NCBI GenBank assembly: GCA_019058515.1
Contig: JAHPYY010000106.1
Span: 1 to 13,815 of the forward strand
Length of the DNA stretch: 13,815 bases
Reading direction: 5' to 3'
DNA from: Promethearchaeota archaeon
Lineage (GTDB): Archaea; Asgardarchaeota; Lokiarchaeia; Sigynarchaeales; SOKP01
The stretch's first letter is position 1, and every line of letters starts with the position of its first letter. The notes below the pieces were generated by a model, which searched no databases, was not told the DNA's origin, and was given only the letters and a program-made list of their open reading frames with translations. This document shows, in pieces, positions 1-8,075 of the stretch. Both the position numbers and the translations under genes were made by a program.

Positions 1-530
1 CTTAGATAGTCTCCTACTGAAGCTTCAAAGCCAAACAGTGATATAAAGATAATTTGAGGGATTATCTTAGAATACTGTTTAAGCTCTTTTTTATGCAGTA
101 ATTGAGTAAACTTCTCTACTTCATCAGTTAATTTAAGCATCTGAATTAATTTTAATGGTTGTATTTTCTTATTTGTAAAAATGAAGGTAATTTTTAGATT
201 GATATTTTCTTTTTCTGCATCATCAGAATATTGATCTTCGATTCTAATTTTTTCCTCTAGTTCCAAATTATTTATAGAATTAGAACTCTGTTCTTCAACT
301 TCATTTATAATTAAATCAGCAATACGTTGCTGAAGTTCATTATCAAATGCAAAATTATGATTTCTAAATATCCTTGTTGAATTATTTTTTGAGACATTAA
401 GCTTACTCTCGATTGAGTCTATGTAAGAGCTATATATTTTCTGCCATAAGTCCAATGAACCATCCATTTCAAATAATGAGAAAGGATATTTTCTCAAAAC
501 ATTAGAATAATTTTCTGTTTGTATTTTCAT
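1..530 (-). CDS. Hypothetical protein, 5' part only (runs off the left edge)
   Basis: An open frame of 176 codons starts with ATG at 530 and is still open at base 1, so the C-terminus is missing. The start is supported by a GAGGT Shine-Dalgarno-like site at 540-544, nine bases upstream of the ATG. The visible protein starts MKIQTENYSNVL and is mostly polar and probably soluble. An acidic, low-complexity linker rich in Glu, Asp, Ser and Asn lies at about residues 80-115. A more ordered part follows, with an alternating hydrophobic strand (ITFIFTNKK) and a hydrophobic stretch near the cut end (IIPQIIFISLFGFEAS). I do not recognise the family and propose no function. Codon use looks like that of a real gene. 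It is separated from the next confident gene by almost 900 bases of AT-rich DNA, so it is probably transcribed from its own promoter. Confidence 0.7.
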   Translation of the reverse strand, partial: MKIQTENYSNVLRKYPFSLFEMDGSLDLWQKIYSSYIDSIESKLNVSKNNSTRIFRNHNFAFDNELQQRIADLIINEVEEQSSNSINNLELEEKIRIEDQYSDDAEKENINLKITFIFTNKKIQPLKLIQMLKLTDEVEKFTQLLHKKELKQYSKIIPQIIFISLFGFEASVGDYL

Positions 531-539
531 TTATTTTAT

Positions 540-544
540 ACCTC
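540..544 (-). promoter_or_regulatory. Shine-Dalgarno-like site for the 1-530 gene
   Basis: GAGGT on the minus strand, with nine bases before the ATG at 530. It is one of the few clear ribosome-binding sites in the window and fixes the start of this gene. Confidence 0.55.
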
Positions 545-616
545 TTTTTAAATATTTGAATGTTTAACCCTCTTTTAATTGAAGTCTGTCTTTCTTAAGA
601 ATATTTAATTTCTTAG

Positions 617-960
617 TTAGATTTTTTTTCTTTCACTTGGATATCTCACACGTTCTATAGTGTCATTATAAATATTATCAATATCTCTACTTTTACTAAT
701 TAAAGAATTAAACGTATCTAAATTATTTTTAGATTTAATTACTTAATCGACCCTTCTTAATCGTAATTAAAAATATATATTGAATCTGTTAAATTAAATT
801 TCGTAACTCTAATATTGTTTATTGATCCTTCTTTCCTTGAATCTTGGAAAGGTATTTTGATAACGAATTTTAAGTCGTTTAAATACAAGTTATCATATAA
901 AAGTCCTTTCTTTTTATCATAATCAACAAATTTTTTTAAAAATTTCTTTGGAATTCTCAA
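617..960 (-). pseudogene. Possible remnant of a lost gene (two short frames)
   Basis: The first frame, 960 down to 757, encodes 67 residues from a TTG codon with an in-frame stop just upstream. It has alternating hydrophobic and charged residues (LNDLKFVIKIPF) like beta-strands of a folded domain. The second, 742 down to 617, is about 41 codons in another frame and reads as a helical, charged peptide (SRDIDNIYNDTIERVRYPS). Neither has a ribosome-binding site or a normal ATG start. Their order and protein-like composition suggest pieces of one decayed gene, but in DNA this AT-rich short open frames also arise by chance. No family was recognised. Confidence 0.25.
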
Positions 961-1415
961 GCTTCTCTTTTTAATCTTCTATTTAAATTTATTATACATT
1001 GTTTTATTCATTTTCATTGAAACACCAGAAATTAAATCTTATAATATCTTCAAATTTAAAGATTTACTATCAAAAAGTTATACTTTATTTGTCTATTTTC
1101 ATTGTCGAAACAATTAAGAATAACAGTGTTAAAAGAAAAAAAATCTAAAAATAAATCTTAAATTTAAAAATTTCAAGAATCTGAAATTTTTTTTGAATCT
1201 GTATTAATTAGAAGTAATAAAGATATTTATATTTAACGCTAAATTGTTCTAATTTATTATAACTCAGCAGACATAAAATTTTTTCTTTATTAAGATTTGA
1301 TTGCTGAAATTCTTTTTAGTTTAACCTCCCTAAATCCCCACCTTTTAATAATTTCTTTATATTTTACTTAGATTAAAAGTCTGGAATAATTTCTAAATTC
1401 TCGCACCATTTTTGA

Positions 1416-2525
1416 TTAGTTAATAAACTGAAGGCAAAACTTGATTGCTGGAGTAATGTGATACCCGATCCCCAGTATATGGGGGCTTAAAAACGCCTTC
1501 GGATCATTATACAGCTCGTATTGATGCGAGATCTCGAATTTGGTTAGTGTTTCGTGGATTCCTTTCGCTGCAATTGCAGAGCCCATTTCGTCGTTAATGT
1601 GACAGTTAATCAATAGGTTTGCACTTTTAAGGGCTTCTGGATGTTCTTTAATCAAATTGTTTAGATTGTGTCTCATCCAATTACCAAGCGATAGTTGGTT
1701 CAAGCTTACTACATTTCCGTTATCGTCTCGCTTAATTGACGGTAACAAAGGATTGTTTTTTGAATAAATTAGATCACATGTGTCTAAAATGTCTGCCCAT
1801 GTTTTTTCACCCATTCTTTTTGATAGTTTCTCTCCAAAAAGCTCTTTATTGAGTGGGACTTGGAGTTGCCAATCTAATAATTCGCGAACTATATTTCCTG
1901 GGCTTAACGCAGCTGCTGCGACGAATTTATTAGGGTAATAAAGGCATATTCTTAACGCACCAGCGCCTCCCATCGAACCGCCAACTATCGCTCGATAGGT
2001 CTTTTCAGGAATAGTTCTATAGGATGAATCCATGTGCTCTATTACATCTTGAGCGATGTAATCCATGTAATTTCCTGTGAACGGAGAATTGATGTAAAAA
2101 CTACCTTTTGTGGCAGGTTTTCCTTGTAAATTTTTTGTGTTGTTGATGTTGTGAACATGAAGACTTGCATCGGGTTGAACTAATATGAATGGTTTAAATT
2201 CCCCTTTTTCAATTAATTCGTCGATCTTTTCGTACGTTGTAATTTTGTCTAATTCAATTTTGTCTACTATCTTTTTTGGAATGCGATTTAAGGGAATGGC
2301 ACTTTCGTTCTCGAAGCGAGAAGTAATTGTCCAATTATGGTTATTCCCCCCGTAGCCATGTAGAAAATATATAACCGAAAATCGTGTATCGCGAGAGCCG
2401 TAGTAATTTGGAGGTAAATATATGCGCAAATCGCGATTAACAGGGCTATTAAGAGGATTATCTTCTAAACTTTTTGCTCGGAAATTGTCTATAATATACC
2501 GTTTATTCTGTTGATTTTTAGACAT
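1416..2525 (-). CDS. Putative esterase, alpha/beta hydrolase (esterase D / PF00756 type)
   Basis: This 369-residue protein has the layout of the PF00756 serine esterases, a family that includes S-formylglutathione hydrolase, acetylxylan and feruloyl esterases and Fes. Residues 51-60 hold the strand and oxyanion-loop motif VIYFLHGYGG. The nucleophile elbow is GGSMGG at 182-187, with Ser184 as the likely catalytic serine. Asp312 (HINDEMG) and His356 (GIGYH) fit the other two triad positions; His349 is a less likely alternative. No signal peptide or membrane segment is visible, so it should act in the cytoplasm on an imported or internal ester. The start is the ATG at 2525; no Shine-Dalgarno site is seen. 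It lies 56 bases downstream of the GPH symporter gene on the same strand, so cotranscription is likely, although a TATA-like stretch in the gap (about 2557-2572) could give it its own start. The context suggests deacylation of a glycoside, but the substrate cannot be read from the sequence. Confidence 0.85.
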   Translation of the reverse strand: MSKNQQNKRYIIDNFRAKSLEDNPLNSPVNRDLRIYLPPNYYGSRDTRFSVIYFLHGYGGNNHNWTITSRFENESAIPLNRIPKKIVDKIELDKITTYEKIDELIEKGEFKPFILVQPDASLHVHNINNTKNLQGKPATKGSFYINSPFTGNYMDYIAQDVIEHMDSSYRTIPEKTYRAIVGGSMGGAGALRICLYYPNKFVAAAALSPGNIVRELLDWQLQVPLNKELFGEKLSKRMGEKTWADILDTCDLIYSKNNPLLPSIKRDDNGNVVSLNQLSLGNWMRHNLNNLIKEHPEALKSANLLINCHINDEMGSAIAAKGIHETLTKFEISHQYELYNDPKAFLSPHILGIGYHITPAIKFCLQFIN

Positions 2526-2581
2526 GATACATCGTCAATAGGTTGATTTTAATTAACTTAATATTAATATAAAAAGTGAAA

Positions 2582-4045
2582 TTATAATCCAATTTCCTTC
2601 AGTTTTTTCGAATTGTGAAGTGCGTCTTCTTTACTTATATTGTATACTAAAGCAAACACTATCGCTCCTGCGATGACTATAAAAAACGGAATTAGGCTAA
2701 TTTGCACTAATAACCCTACATAGGCTAATGGAGTATAAGTACTGGGATCGCCAGAATTAAACCCGGTAAAGACCGATACTATCGCAAAAATCAAGGTTTG
2801 AAGCGCGTACGAATACGCTGTAAAAATTCTTAAGATACCGTTGAACGATCCCTCTTCTCGTTTGCCTGATTTAATAACTGCGTTATCGATCGCTTCTGCT
2901 CCTATATAAATTCCAGATACGATTACCCCACCGTAAAAAAGCCCTCCAAATACACAAAAAACGTTCAAGAGTGCGACCGGTAATATTATTAACGAGAACA
3001 ACAAAAGAAAAAACATGCTAAAAAATATCAAACTCAGAATCCCACATTTTCTCGCTCCATACTTCTTTACTAAAGGGATAAACAGGATTGAACCCACAAA
3101 AGTCATGATTAGAACTATTAGCTGGGGAAGAATTGCCTCAATCGAATCCACCTCGTAACCGAGTCCATCAAAGAAGAAAAACGGTAACCCGTTTAAGAAG
3201 CAAATGCCCGCGATGGAATACAACGTGAACATAACGACGTAAGCCATCCAGTTTCTATCGGTAAAAATGCGTACGAGCGTTTCTCTGATTGCGGAAGAAC
3301 TCTTCTTCTCTCGATCTAATTTCGCTCTAAATGTTCTTATCTCTTTATTTTCGTAAGCTCCGTACGAAAATGGAACTAACATGAGATAGAAGATAACGAT
3401 ACATATTAGAACCGTCCCGAGAAATGCCTCGGGGACATCCACACCACCAAGGCGTCCAAGAATTAAGGGGATAATAATTGCAGGAACTGCGATCTGATAA
3501 ATAATGCTTATAACTTGACCTGCTCTTATGCTCTTGCTTCGCTCGTTTTGAGTTCTGAATAAATCAGGAAATAACGCAGATTGATTTATCTCAGATATTG
3601 TTCCGAACGTCTCAAATATGCACATCATTACGGTTAACCACACTATTGAAAGAAGCAAGTTATTTGGTTCGTTTACAACTTGAGAAATTGGGATAAAGCA
3701 AAGAATTAAAAATATAGGTTGAAATATACGACCGATTAAAATCCAAGGGAATCGTTTGCCGTATTTCTCCGTAAATCTAGTTGATCTATCGGCAAAATAA
3801 CCTATTGCAGGATCGTTAAACGCGTCAACCGTAGAATAGATAAGGTAGATAATAAAAATAGTAATCTGAGGGATTAATAGGATATGCGCGGAAAAATACT
3901 GAATCCTCCCCCACAAATTCGTTAGGATTAATCCAACGGGTCCTCCCATGGCCCATGCCCAATATTTTGCTTGCTTATGAGGTGTTCGTAAATTTAAATC
4001 GGTACTTTTCACTTCCTCTGATTGAGACATTGTGCTTTTACTCAT
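2582..4045 (-). CDS. GPH-family (MelB-like) sugar:cation symporter, MFS_2
   Basis: A 487-residue integral membrane protein with about 12 hydrophobic segments (roughly 31-50, 54-73, 101-119, 128-149, 174-197, 206-226, 264-292, 303-324, 333-356, 358-382, 405-427 and 437-468). Diagnostic motifs of the glycoside-pentoside-hexuronide family are present. DAFNDPAIGYFADR at 74-87 contains the two acidic positions that shape the cation site in MelB. YGKRFPW at 95-101 is the family's loop after the second helix. EAIDNAVIKSGKREEGSFNG at 384-403 is the conserved loop before helix 11. The known role of the family is import of glycosides, pentosides or hexuronides with Na+ or H+. It starts at the ATG at 4045, with an alternative at Met6. 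It is the first gene of a probable two-gene unit with the esterase, which points to a sugar or sugar-ester substrate. The 199 bases upstream hold its promoter region. Confidence 0.9.
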   Translation of the reverse strand: MSKSTMSQSEEVKSTDLNLRTPHKQAKYWAWAMGGPVGLILTNLWGRIQYFSAHILLIPQITIFIIYLIYSTVDAFNDPAIGYFADRSTRFTEKYGKRFPWILIGRIFQPIFLILCFIPISQVVNEPNNLLLSIVWLTVMMCIFETFGTISEINQSALFPDLFRTQNERSKSIRAGQVISIIYQIAVPAIIIPLILGRLGGVDVPEAFLGTVLICIVIFYLMLVPFSYGAYENKEIRTFRAKLDREKKSSSAIRETLVRIFTDRNWMAYVVMFTLYSIAGICFLNGLPFFFFDGLGYEVDSIEAILPQLIVLIMTFVGSILFIPLVKKYGARKCGILSLIFFSMFFLLLFSLIILPVALLNVFCVFGGLFYGGVIVSGIYIGAEAIDNAVIKSGKREEGSFNGILRIFTAYSYALQTLIFAIVSVFTGFNSGDPSTYTPLAYVGLLVQISLIPFFIVIAGAIVFALVYNISKEDALHNSKKLKEIGL

Positions 4046-4244
4046 TTAGTAATGTTTAATCTTATAATCAAGTGACTACTTAAATTGGAGTTACGTCATT
4101 AAATAATTTAAATGGGATCGCGATTAATTAGTCTACTTTATAGATATTCGATAAACTTTTTTAAAAAATGATTTTATTAGAAACATGCAAATTCAAATAA
4201 GACTAATAAGAGTAGAACTTTTAATAAGTCGGCTTAACTTTCTA

Positions 4245-7200
4245 TTATTCTTTTTCATTGGTTAATAATGGGATTTTTTCAAGATTTTCTTTTAAGTCGT
4301 CCATTTTTATACCGATATCGCCGAAACCAAGCCTAAAAATATCATTTGCGATTGCAATCGCTTCTTCATACTTCTCTTGCGCAAGATCGTAATCAGACGA
4401 TTCGATTGCTTTAGTCGCATCGAGTTCTCGGATTTTCAAGCTTTCTTCTAGTTCGATCTTGTATAATTGTCGACGAGTTTCTTCAAGCTCGCTTAACTCT
4501 TTTTTAAGTTCCCAATCTATGGCGATTTTCTGCGCCTTAAGGTAATTTTCTTTTGCGTAATCGTATATTTTTATTTTGGTAAATCTTCTACCCTTTTTTT
4601 TAAGCTTCTTTATAACTTTTTTGGCAGATTTTTCGTTTTTTATCTCAGTTGTGTTAACATTTGATTCAATAGGAACAGAAACAATTTCTGTTTGCTCTTC
4701 TAAACTCAAAAAATACAAATAACATTCGGCGAGAGTTAAAATTATTAATTCTTGTACGAGGTTTTGCTTTTCTTCGGTATTCAAGTTTGTTAGATCGTTA
4801 ACTTTTTGGCTAATCTGGGTGGCTTTTTGTTGGGAAATTGGAACTTGTTCTATAGCAGAAATATCAAGTGGTTTAAGTATACCTTTATCTTTTAATTCTA
4901 ATATTTTGAAAATAACATCATCTCTTCCCTGATTCATTTCTTCAATAGCGAAATTTATTAGTGTATTGATAAAAAAGAATTCTTTTCCAGATTTTGTGAC
5001 CAGTTCGCTTGTAATTCTAACTAACTCTTTGAATTTAGAGTTTTTAAGTCTCTTTTGGTAAGATGTTTGATACACTAATTCGTGCGGTAAAATTATTGAT
5101 ATTTTTAAGATGTTTTCTATTAGCCTTCCCACATCTTTAAAGAAATATAGCTGTCCTCTCCAATTAGGGAGCTGGTTCTTGTGTTTCTCTTCAAATTGAT
5201 TTACAAATTTGTTTAAAAGGTTTCGCAATACCATGGAGGCTGGTTCTGATAACACTAAAGCTGCTCTTACGTATACACCATCAGCTAAAAGCAACTTTTT
5301 GTCTTCGTAGCTTATTTGGTTTTTATCTTTTTGAGTAAATTCTTTTCTTCCATACGATGATATGGTACAAAAAAGACCATCGATTAATTCGGGATTAAAT
5401 CCTTCAGTACTATACGATTTGAAAAAAATACAAGTCCCTGTCTCCTTGTAAAGTACAAGAATATACTCTATATTTGGTGCATCCTTGAAAATTGCCTCTA
5501 TTTCTCTTAGTAACTTTCTTTTATTTCTTCTTTTAGGTGTTATAATAACCTTAATGACGATCATTATGCTAGCTAATCCCCCTGATACCGCTCCAACCAA
5601 GATTAATATAAAGGTTGGAAGCATAAATACCGTTTGTGTAGATTTGTTTAAATTCATTCCAGTAATTTCAATTGGTTTGCTTTCAAATTTGAAGTTCGCT
5701 CGAAGATTGACCGTAATCGCAATTTTTTCCACATCTGAGGTAGTAACTAAATAGAACGACGCAATTCCAGAGTCGGAAGTATTATTATAATATATTGAAG
5801 CAGCTTTATATTTCAAGCAAGTTACTAATTTTACCTCTACCCCTGCTAACGGAAGCCATTTAGAATTATTTCTATAGAGAGCTTTTATTTTTATAACGAA
5901 TTGCTCACCTTGAATAATTTCTGAAGGTATATCGTATAATTCTAACCTCGCTTTGATTTTTTCTTTAATGTTAAAAAGAATAGTTAAGGTAGTGTTTTCA
6001 TAGTTTGGTTTAGTAATGGTAATCGTAACCACAAACAATCCGGTTACGTTTAGTGATTGGCTTAAATTTAAAATACCACTGTGGTACCCATAACTCTCGT
6101 TTATTAGCTCGAATTTAAGATCGTGAAGGATTGAGCCCGTATCGGATGAATTAAATACATTAATATAAGTAATTGAATATTTAGTTTCTCCTAAAACTAT
6201 ACTATCACTAAACTCATCCTCGGTTAAATTAAATATAATAAATACATCAGAATTTACATAAACAGCATAATTTTTGTGATCTTTGTTGACATTAGGTTTA
6301 ATTACCCCACTTGGATCTGCAATTGCTATCAAATTAGCTGAAAAATAACACCCTCGTACATAAAACTTTACTGAAAGCTGCTGATCAGCGTAATTGGAAC
6401 CGGGATCGACATTTACTATGGCGGTGTGCCACCCTATACTTAATCCTTTGATACTAATATCTAAGGAGTAGTTTCCATCGCAATTGTAATCGTGTAAGGT
6501 GAAATTGTGGTCTCCTGCGAGCTTACCCCAAGGCTTCCCGTCTTGGTCTCGCACTGAAACCATTGATGTGTCTAATCCTAATATCAGTTCGTTGGCGGAG
6601 GTATCGTTTATCCTAAATCGAATGGTTTGATTCCCTTGAATGTAAACCGGAATTATAGAGTTATAGGAATCCACAACCAGACTAGTTTGTGCTGCGAGGA
6701 TGGTAAAATTAAGGGTGATTTCCTGCGTCTGACATCCTGGGGAAGATACGTTAAATGTGTAGGAATAATCGCCTATGTTGTTTCCGTTTGTATTTAGACG
6801 CATGGAGTAATTTCCATTGTTCTCTTCTTGAAGCGAAGGATTTAACCCACAATGGTCACTTACATTTTTCCACTCTGCTCCTAATATTGGAGTATAGTTT
6901 GCATCAGAATAGTTAAACACATAGCAAATTTGAAATCCTCTATGGATCGAAGGTAATTGTATAGTATTGTTCGGGGATATGGTAGTAGAAATGGTCCTAA
7001 TTATTCTCAATGTTCTGGTGTGATTAGTGTAAGTACATTTAGAGAGCTTGAGGGTTATATCGCTGTATCCATATTCAACGAAGTCAAGATCGTCAATATT
7101 AACAGTAATATTGTAATTTCCATCTGATATGTCTTTCACATTTTCGTTTAAGGTTTTAAAACTAATTCCTCCATTTAAACTGTAATTTATATCCGCCCCC

Positions 7201-7820
7201 GAAATACCACTATCGACAATTTCGTCGAGATATTCAACCGTAATGTTGAAATTATCACCCTTTCCTGCAAGATATTCCGTATTATTCGCGGGATTTAAAA
7301 TACAAAATGTGGTTTTTCGTATGATCTCTATTAAAATTAAATCTTTATATTCGCTAGTTTCGCGATGAGTTATTGTATTGTAGGAGTAGAAAAAAAAGGA
7401 AAGATTATAGGTAGAGGAGAATTCCGTAAGCAGCAGGTTCCATATCGCTACGGTCCAATTTTCTCTAATACTCCCAGTTTCATTGTTTTTAGTGGAATTC
7501 CAAATTAGGTTGTTATTAAGATCTTTTAATAATATTTGGATATAGCACATTTCGCTCGCAGGATTAAAAAATAAATCCCAAGATGCGTTAATAAAAATTG
7601 AATTTGAGTTAAGATAAATAGAATTATTGGTAGTAAAATCACTCACAAAACAAAATGAGCTTTTCTTCAATCTACTTTCTTCGTAGGTAACCTTATTTTG
7701 ATTGTCACCGAAGTAATGCACTAGAAAAGGGTGGAAAGACGGAACTATTAAAAGAAACACACTAAATGCCACTATTGCTAATACATAGACCCGTCGCTGG
7801 CCTAACCCTTTAACTATCAT
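4245..7820 (-). CDS. Receptor-like type I membrane glycoprotein: repeated beta-sandwich ectodomain, one TM, longin/roadblock-like domain, TPR-like tail
   Basis: About 1191 residues; numbering below counts from a GTG at 7823, but the adjacent ATG at 7820 (Met2) is the more likely start. Residues 12-35 are a hydrophobic N-terminal segment (signal peptide or anchor). Residues 50-725 are a secreted-type region with about 32 N-X-S/T sequons by hand count, against one in the roughly 430 residues after the second membrane segment (732-761), which fixes the topology. The ectodomain has repeated beta-sandwich modules marked by a G-N-Y-S/N-like motif at about 236, 337, 450 and a divergent one near 579, 100-130 residues apart. 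A last module at 625-720 (GVEVKL, then SDSGIASF) resembles bacterial Ig-like domains. After the TM comes RRNKRK (stop-transfer). Residues 785-905 fit a longin/roadblock-like fold, including LILVLYKETG-type and WRGQLYFF segments. About 925-1040 is helical. 1078-1165 is charged and TPR-like or coiled coil. The architecture suggests a surface sensor or adhesin linked to a cytoplasmic small-GTPase-type scaffold. That role is inference; no ligand is known. Confidence 0.8.
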   Translation of the reverse strand: MIVKGLGQRRVYVLAIVAFSVFLLIVPSFHPFLVHYFGDNQNKVTYEESRLKKSSFCFVSDFTTNNSIYLNSNSIFINASWDLFFNPASEMCYIQILLKDLNNNLIWNSTKNNETGSIRENWTVAIWNLLLTEFSSTYNLSFFFYSYNTITHRETSEYKDLILIEIIRKTTFCILNPANNTEYLAGKGDNFNITVEYLDEIVDSGISGADINYSLNGGISFKTLNENVKDISDGNYNITVNIDDLDFVEYGYSDITLKLSKCTYTNHTRTLRIIRTISTTISPNNTIQLPSIHRGFQICYVFNYSDANYTPILGAEWKNVSDHCGLNPSLQEENNGNYSMRLNTNGNNIGDYSYTFNVSSPGCQTQEITLNFTILAAQTSLVVDSYNSIIPVYIQGNQTIRFRINDTSANELILGLDTSMVSVRDQDGKPWGKLAGDHNFTLHDYNCDGNYSLDISIKGLSIGWHTAIVNVDPGSNYADQQLSVKFYVRGCYFSANLIAIADPSGVIKPNVNKDHKNYAVYVNSDVFIIFNLTEDEFSDSIVLGETKYSITYINVFNSSDTGSILHDLKFELINESYGYHSGILNLSQSLNVTGLFVVTITITKPNYENTTLTILFNIKEKIKARLELYDIPSEIIQGEQFVIKIKALYRNNSKWLPLAGVEVKLVTCLKYKAASIYYNNTSDSGIASFYLVTTSDVEKIAITVNLRANFKFESKPIEITGMNLNKSTQTVFMLPTFILILVGAVSGGLASIMIVIKVIITPKRRNKRKLLREIEAIFKDAPNIEYILVLYKETGTCIFFKSYSTEGFNPELIDGLFCTISSYGRKEFTQKDKNQISYEDKKLLLADGVYVRAALVLSEPASMVLRNLLNKFVNQFEEKHKNQLPNWRGQLYFFKDVGRLIENILKISIILPHELVYQTSYQKRLKNSKFKELVRITSELVTKSGKEFFFINTLINFAIEEMNQGRDDVIFKILELKDKGILKPLDISAIEQVPISQQKATQISQKVNDLTNLNTEEKQNLVQELIILTLAECYLYFLSLEEQTEIVSVPIESNVNTTEIKNEKSAKKVIKKLKKKGRRFTKIKIYDYAKENYLKAQKIAIDWELKKELSELEETRRQLYKIELEESLKIRELDATKAIESSDYDLAQEKYEEAIAIANDIFRLGFGDIGIKMDDLKENLEKIPLLTNEKE

Positions 7821-7891
7821 CACTTAGGTTTAAATTCAAAATTACTATTGAGTTAAATATTAAGAGTGTTAGCTTAATAGATACAACTCCC

Positions 7892-7906
7892 AAATATATT
7901 TTATAA
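7892..7906 (-). promoter_or_regulatory. Possible TATA box for the receptor-like gene
   Basis: The minus strand reads TTATAAAATATATTT here, 70-85 bases upstream of the ATG at 7820. An archaeal start site about 25 bases downstream would leave a leader of about 50 bases. TATA-like strings are common in DNA this AT-rich, so this is tentative. Confidence 0.3.
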
Positions 7907-8048
7907 TTAGCAATAAAAAGATGTAATAATTTTGTAAATCGCTTGAAATTTCTTTCCTTAAAAGAGTATTAAAAGAAACTAAAAGTAAATAATGAGATTA
8001 TAAATTGCAAATTTTATGGGTTTTTTTAAAAGGGCTTGTTCTAATTGT

Positions 8049-8069
8049 AAAAAATAATAATAAAAAATT
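8049..8069 (-). terminator. T-rich archaeal-type terminator after the acyltransferase gene
   Basis: Starting seven bases after the acyltransferase stop codon, the minus strand carries two T runs separated by TTATTATTA. Runs of T on the coding strand are the usual intrinsic termination signal in archaea. No strong hairpin is seen. Confidence 0.4.
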
Positions 8070-8075
8070 TCATAA

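Larger units (their letters stand above)
531..1415. other. AT-rich stretch with no convincing gene
   Basis: About 885 bases between the left-edge gene and the esterase. It is markedly richer in A and T than the genes. The minus strand holds two short frames with protein-like composition (757-960 and 617-742), treated as possible debris of a lost gene. Bases 961-1415 contain A/T runs and no frame I can support. A GGGAGGT motif on the minus strand near 1322-1330 resembles a ribosome-binding site but has no start codon at a useful distance. No tRNA-like fold, long inverted repeat or repeat array was seen. Confidence 0.5.

Noticed and set aside
1141..1210. Short direct repeats such as GAATCTG and A/T runs as a regulatory array
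   Set aside because: They are too short and too close to the base composition of the stretch to stand out from chance.
1322..1330. GGGAGGT on the minus strand as a ribosome-binding site of a small gene
   Set aside because: No ATG, GTG or TTG opens a frame at a suitable distance downstream of it.
5485..5754. Plus-strand open frame of 89 codons
   Set aside because: It lies antisense to the TM region of the receptor-like gene; its hydrophobic look is a shadow of that segment.
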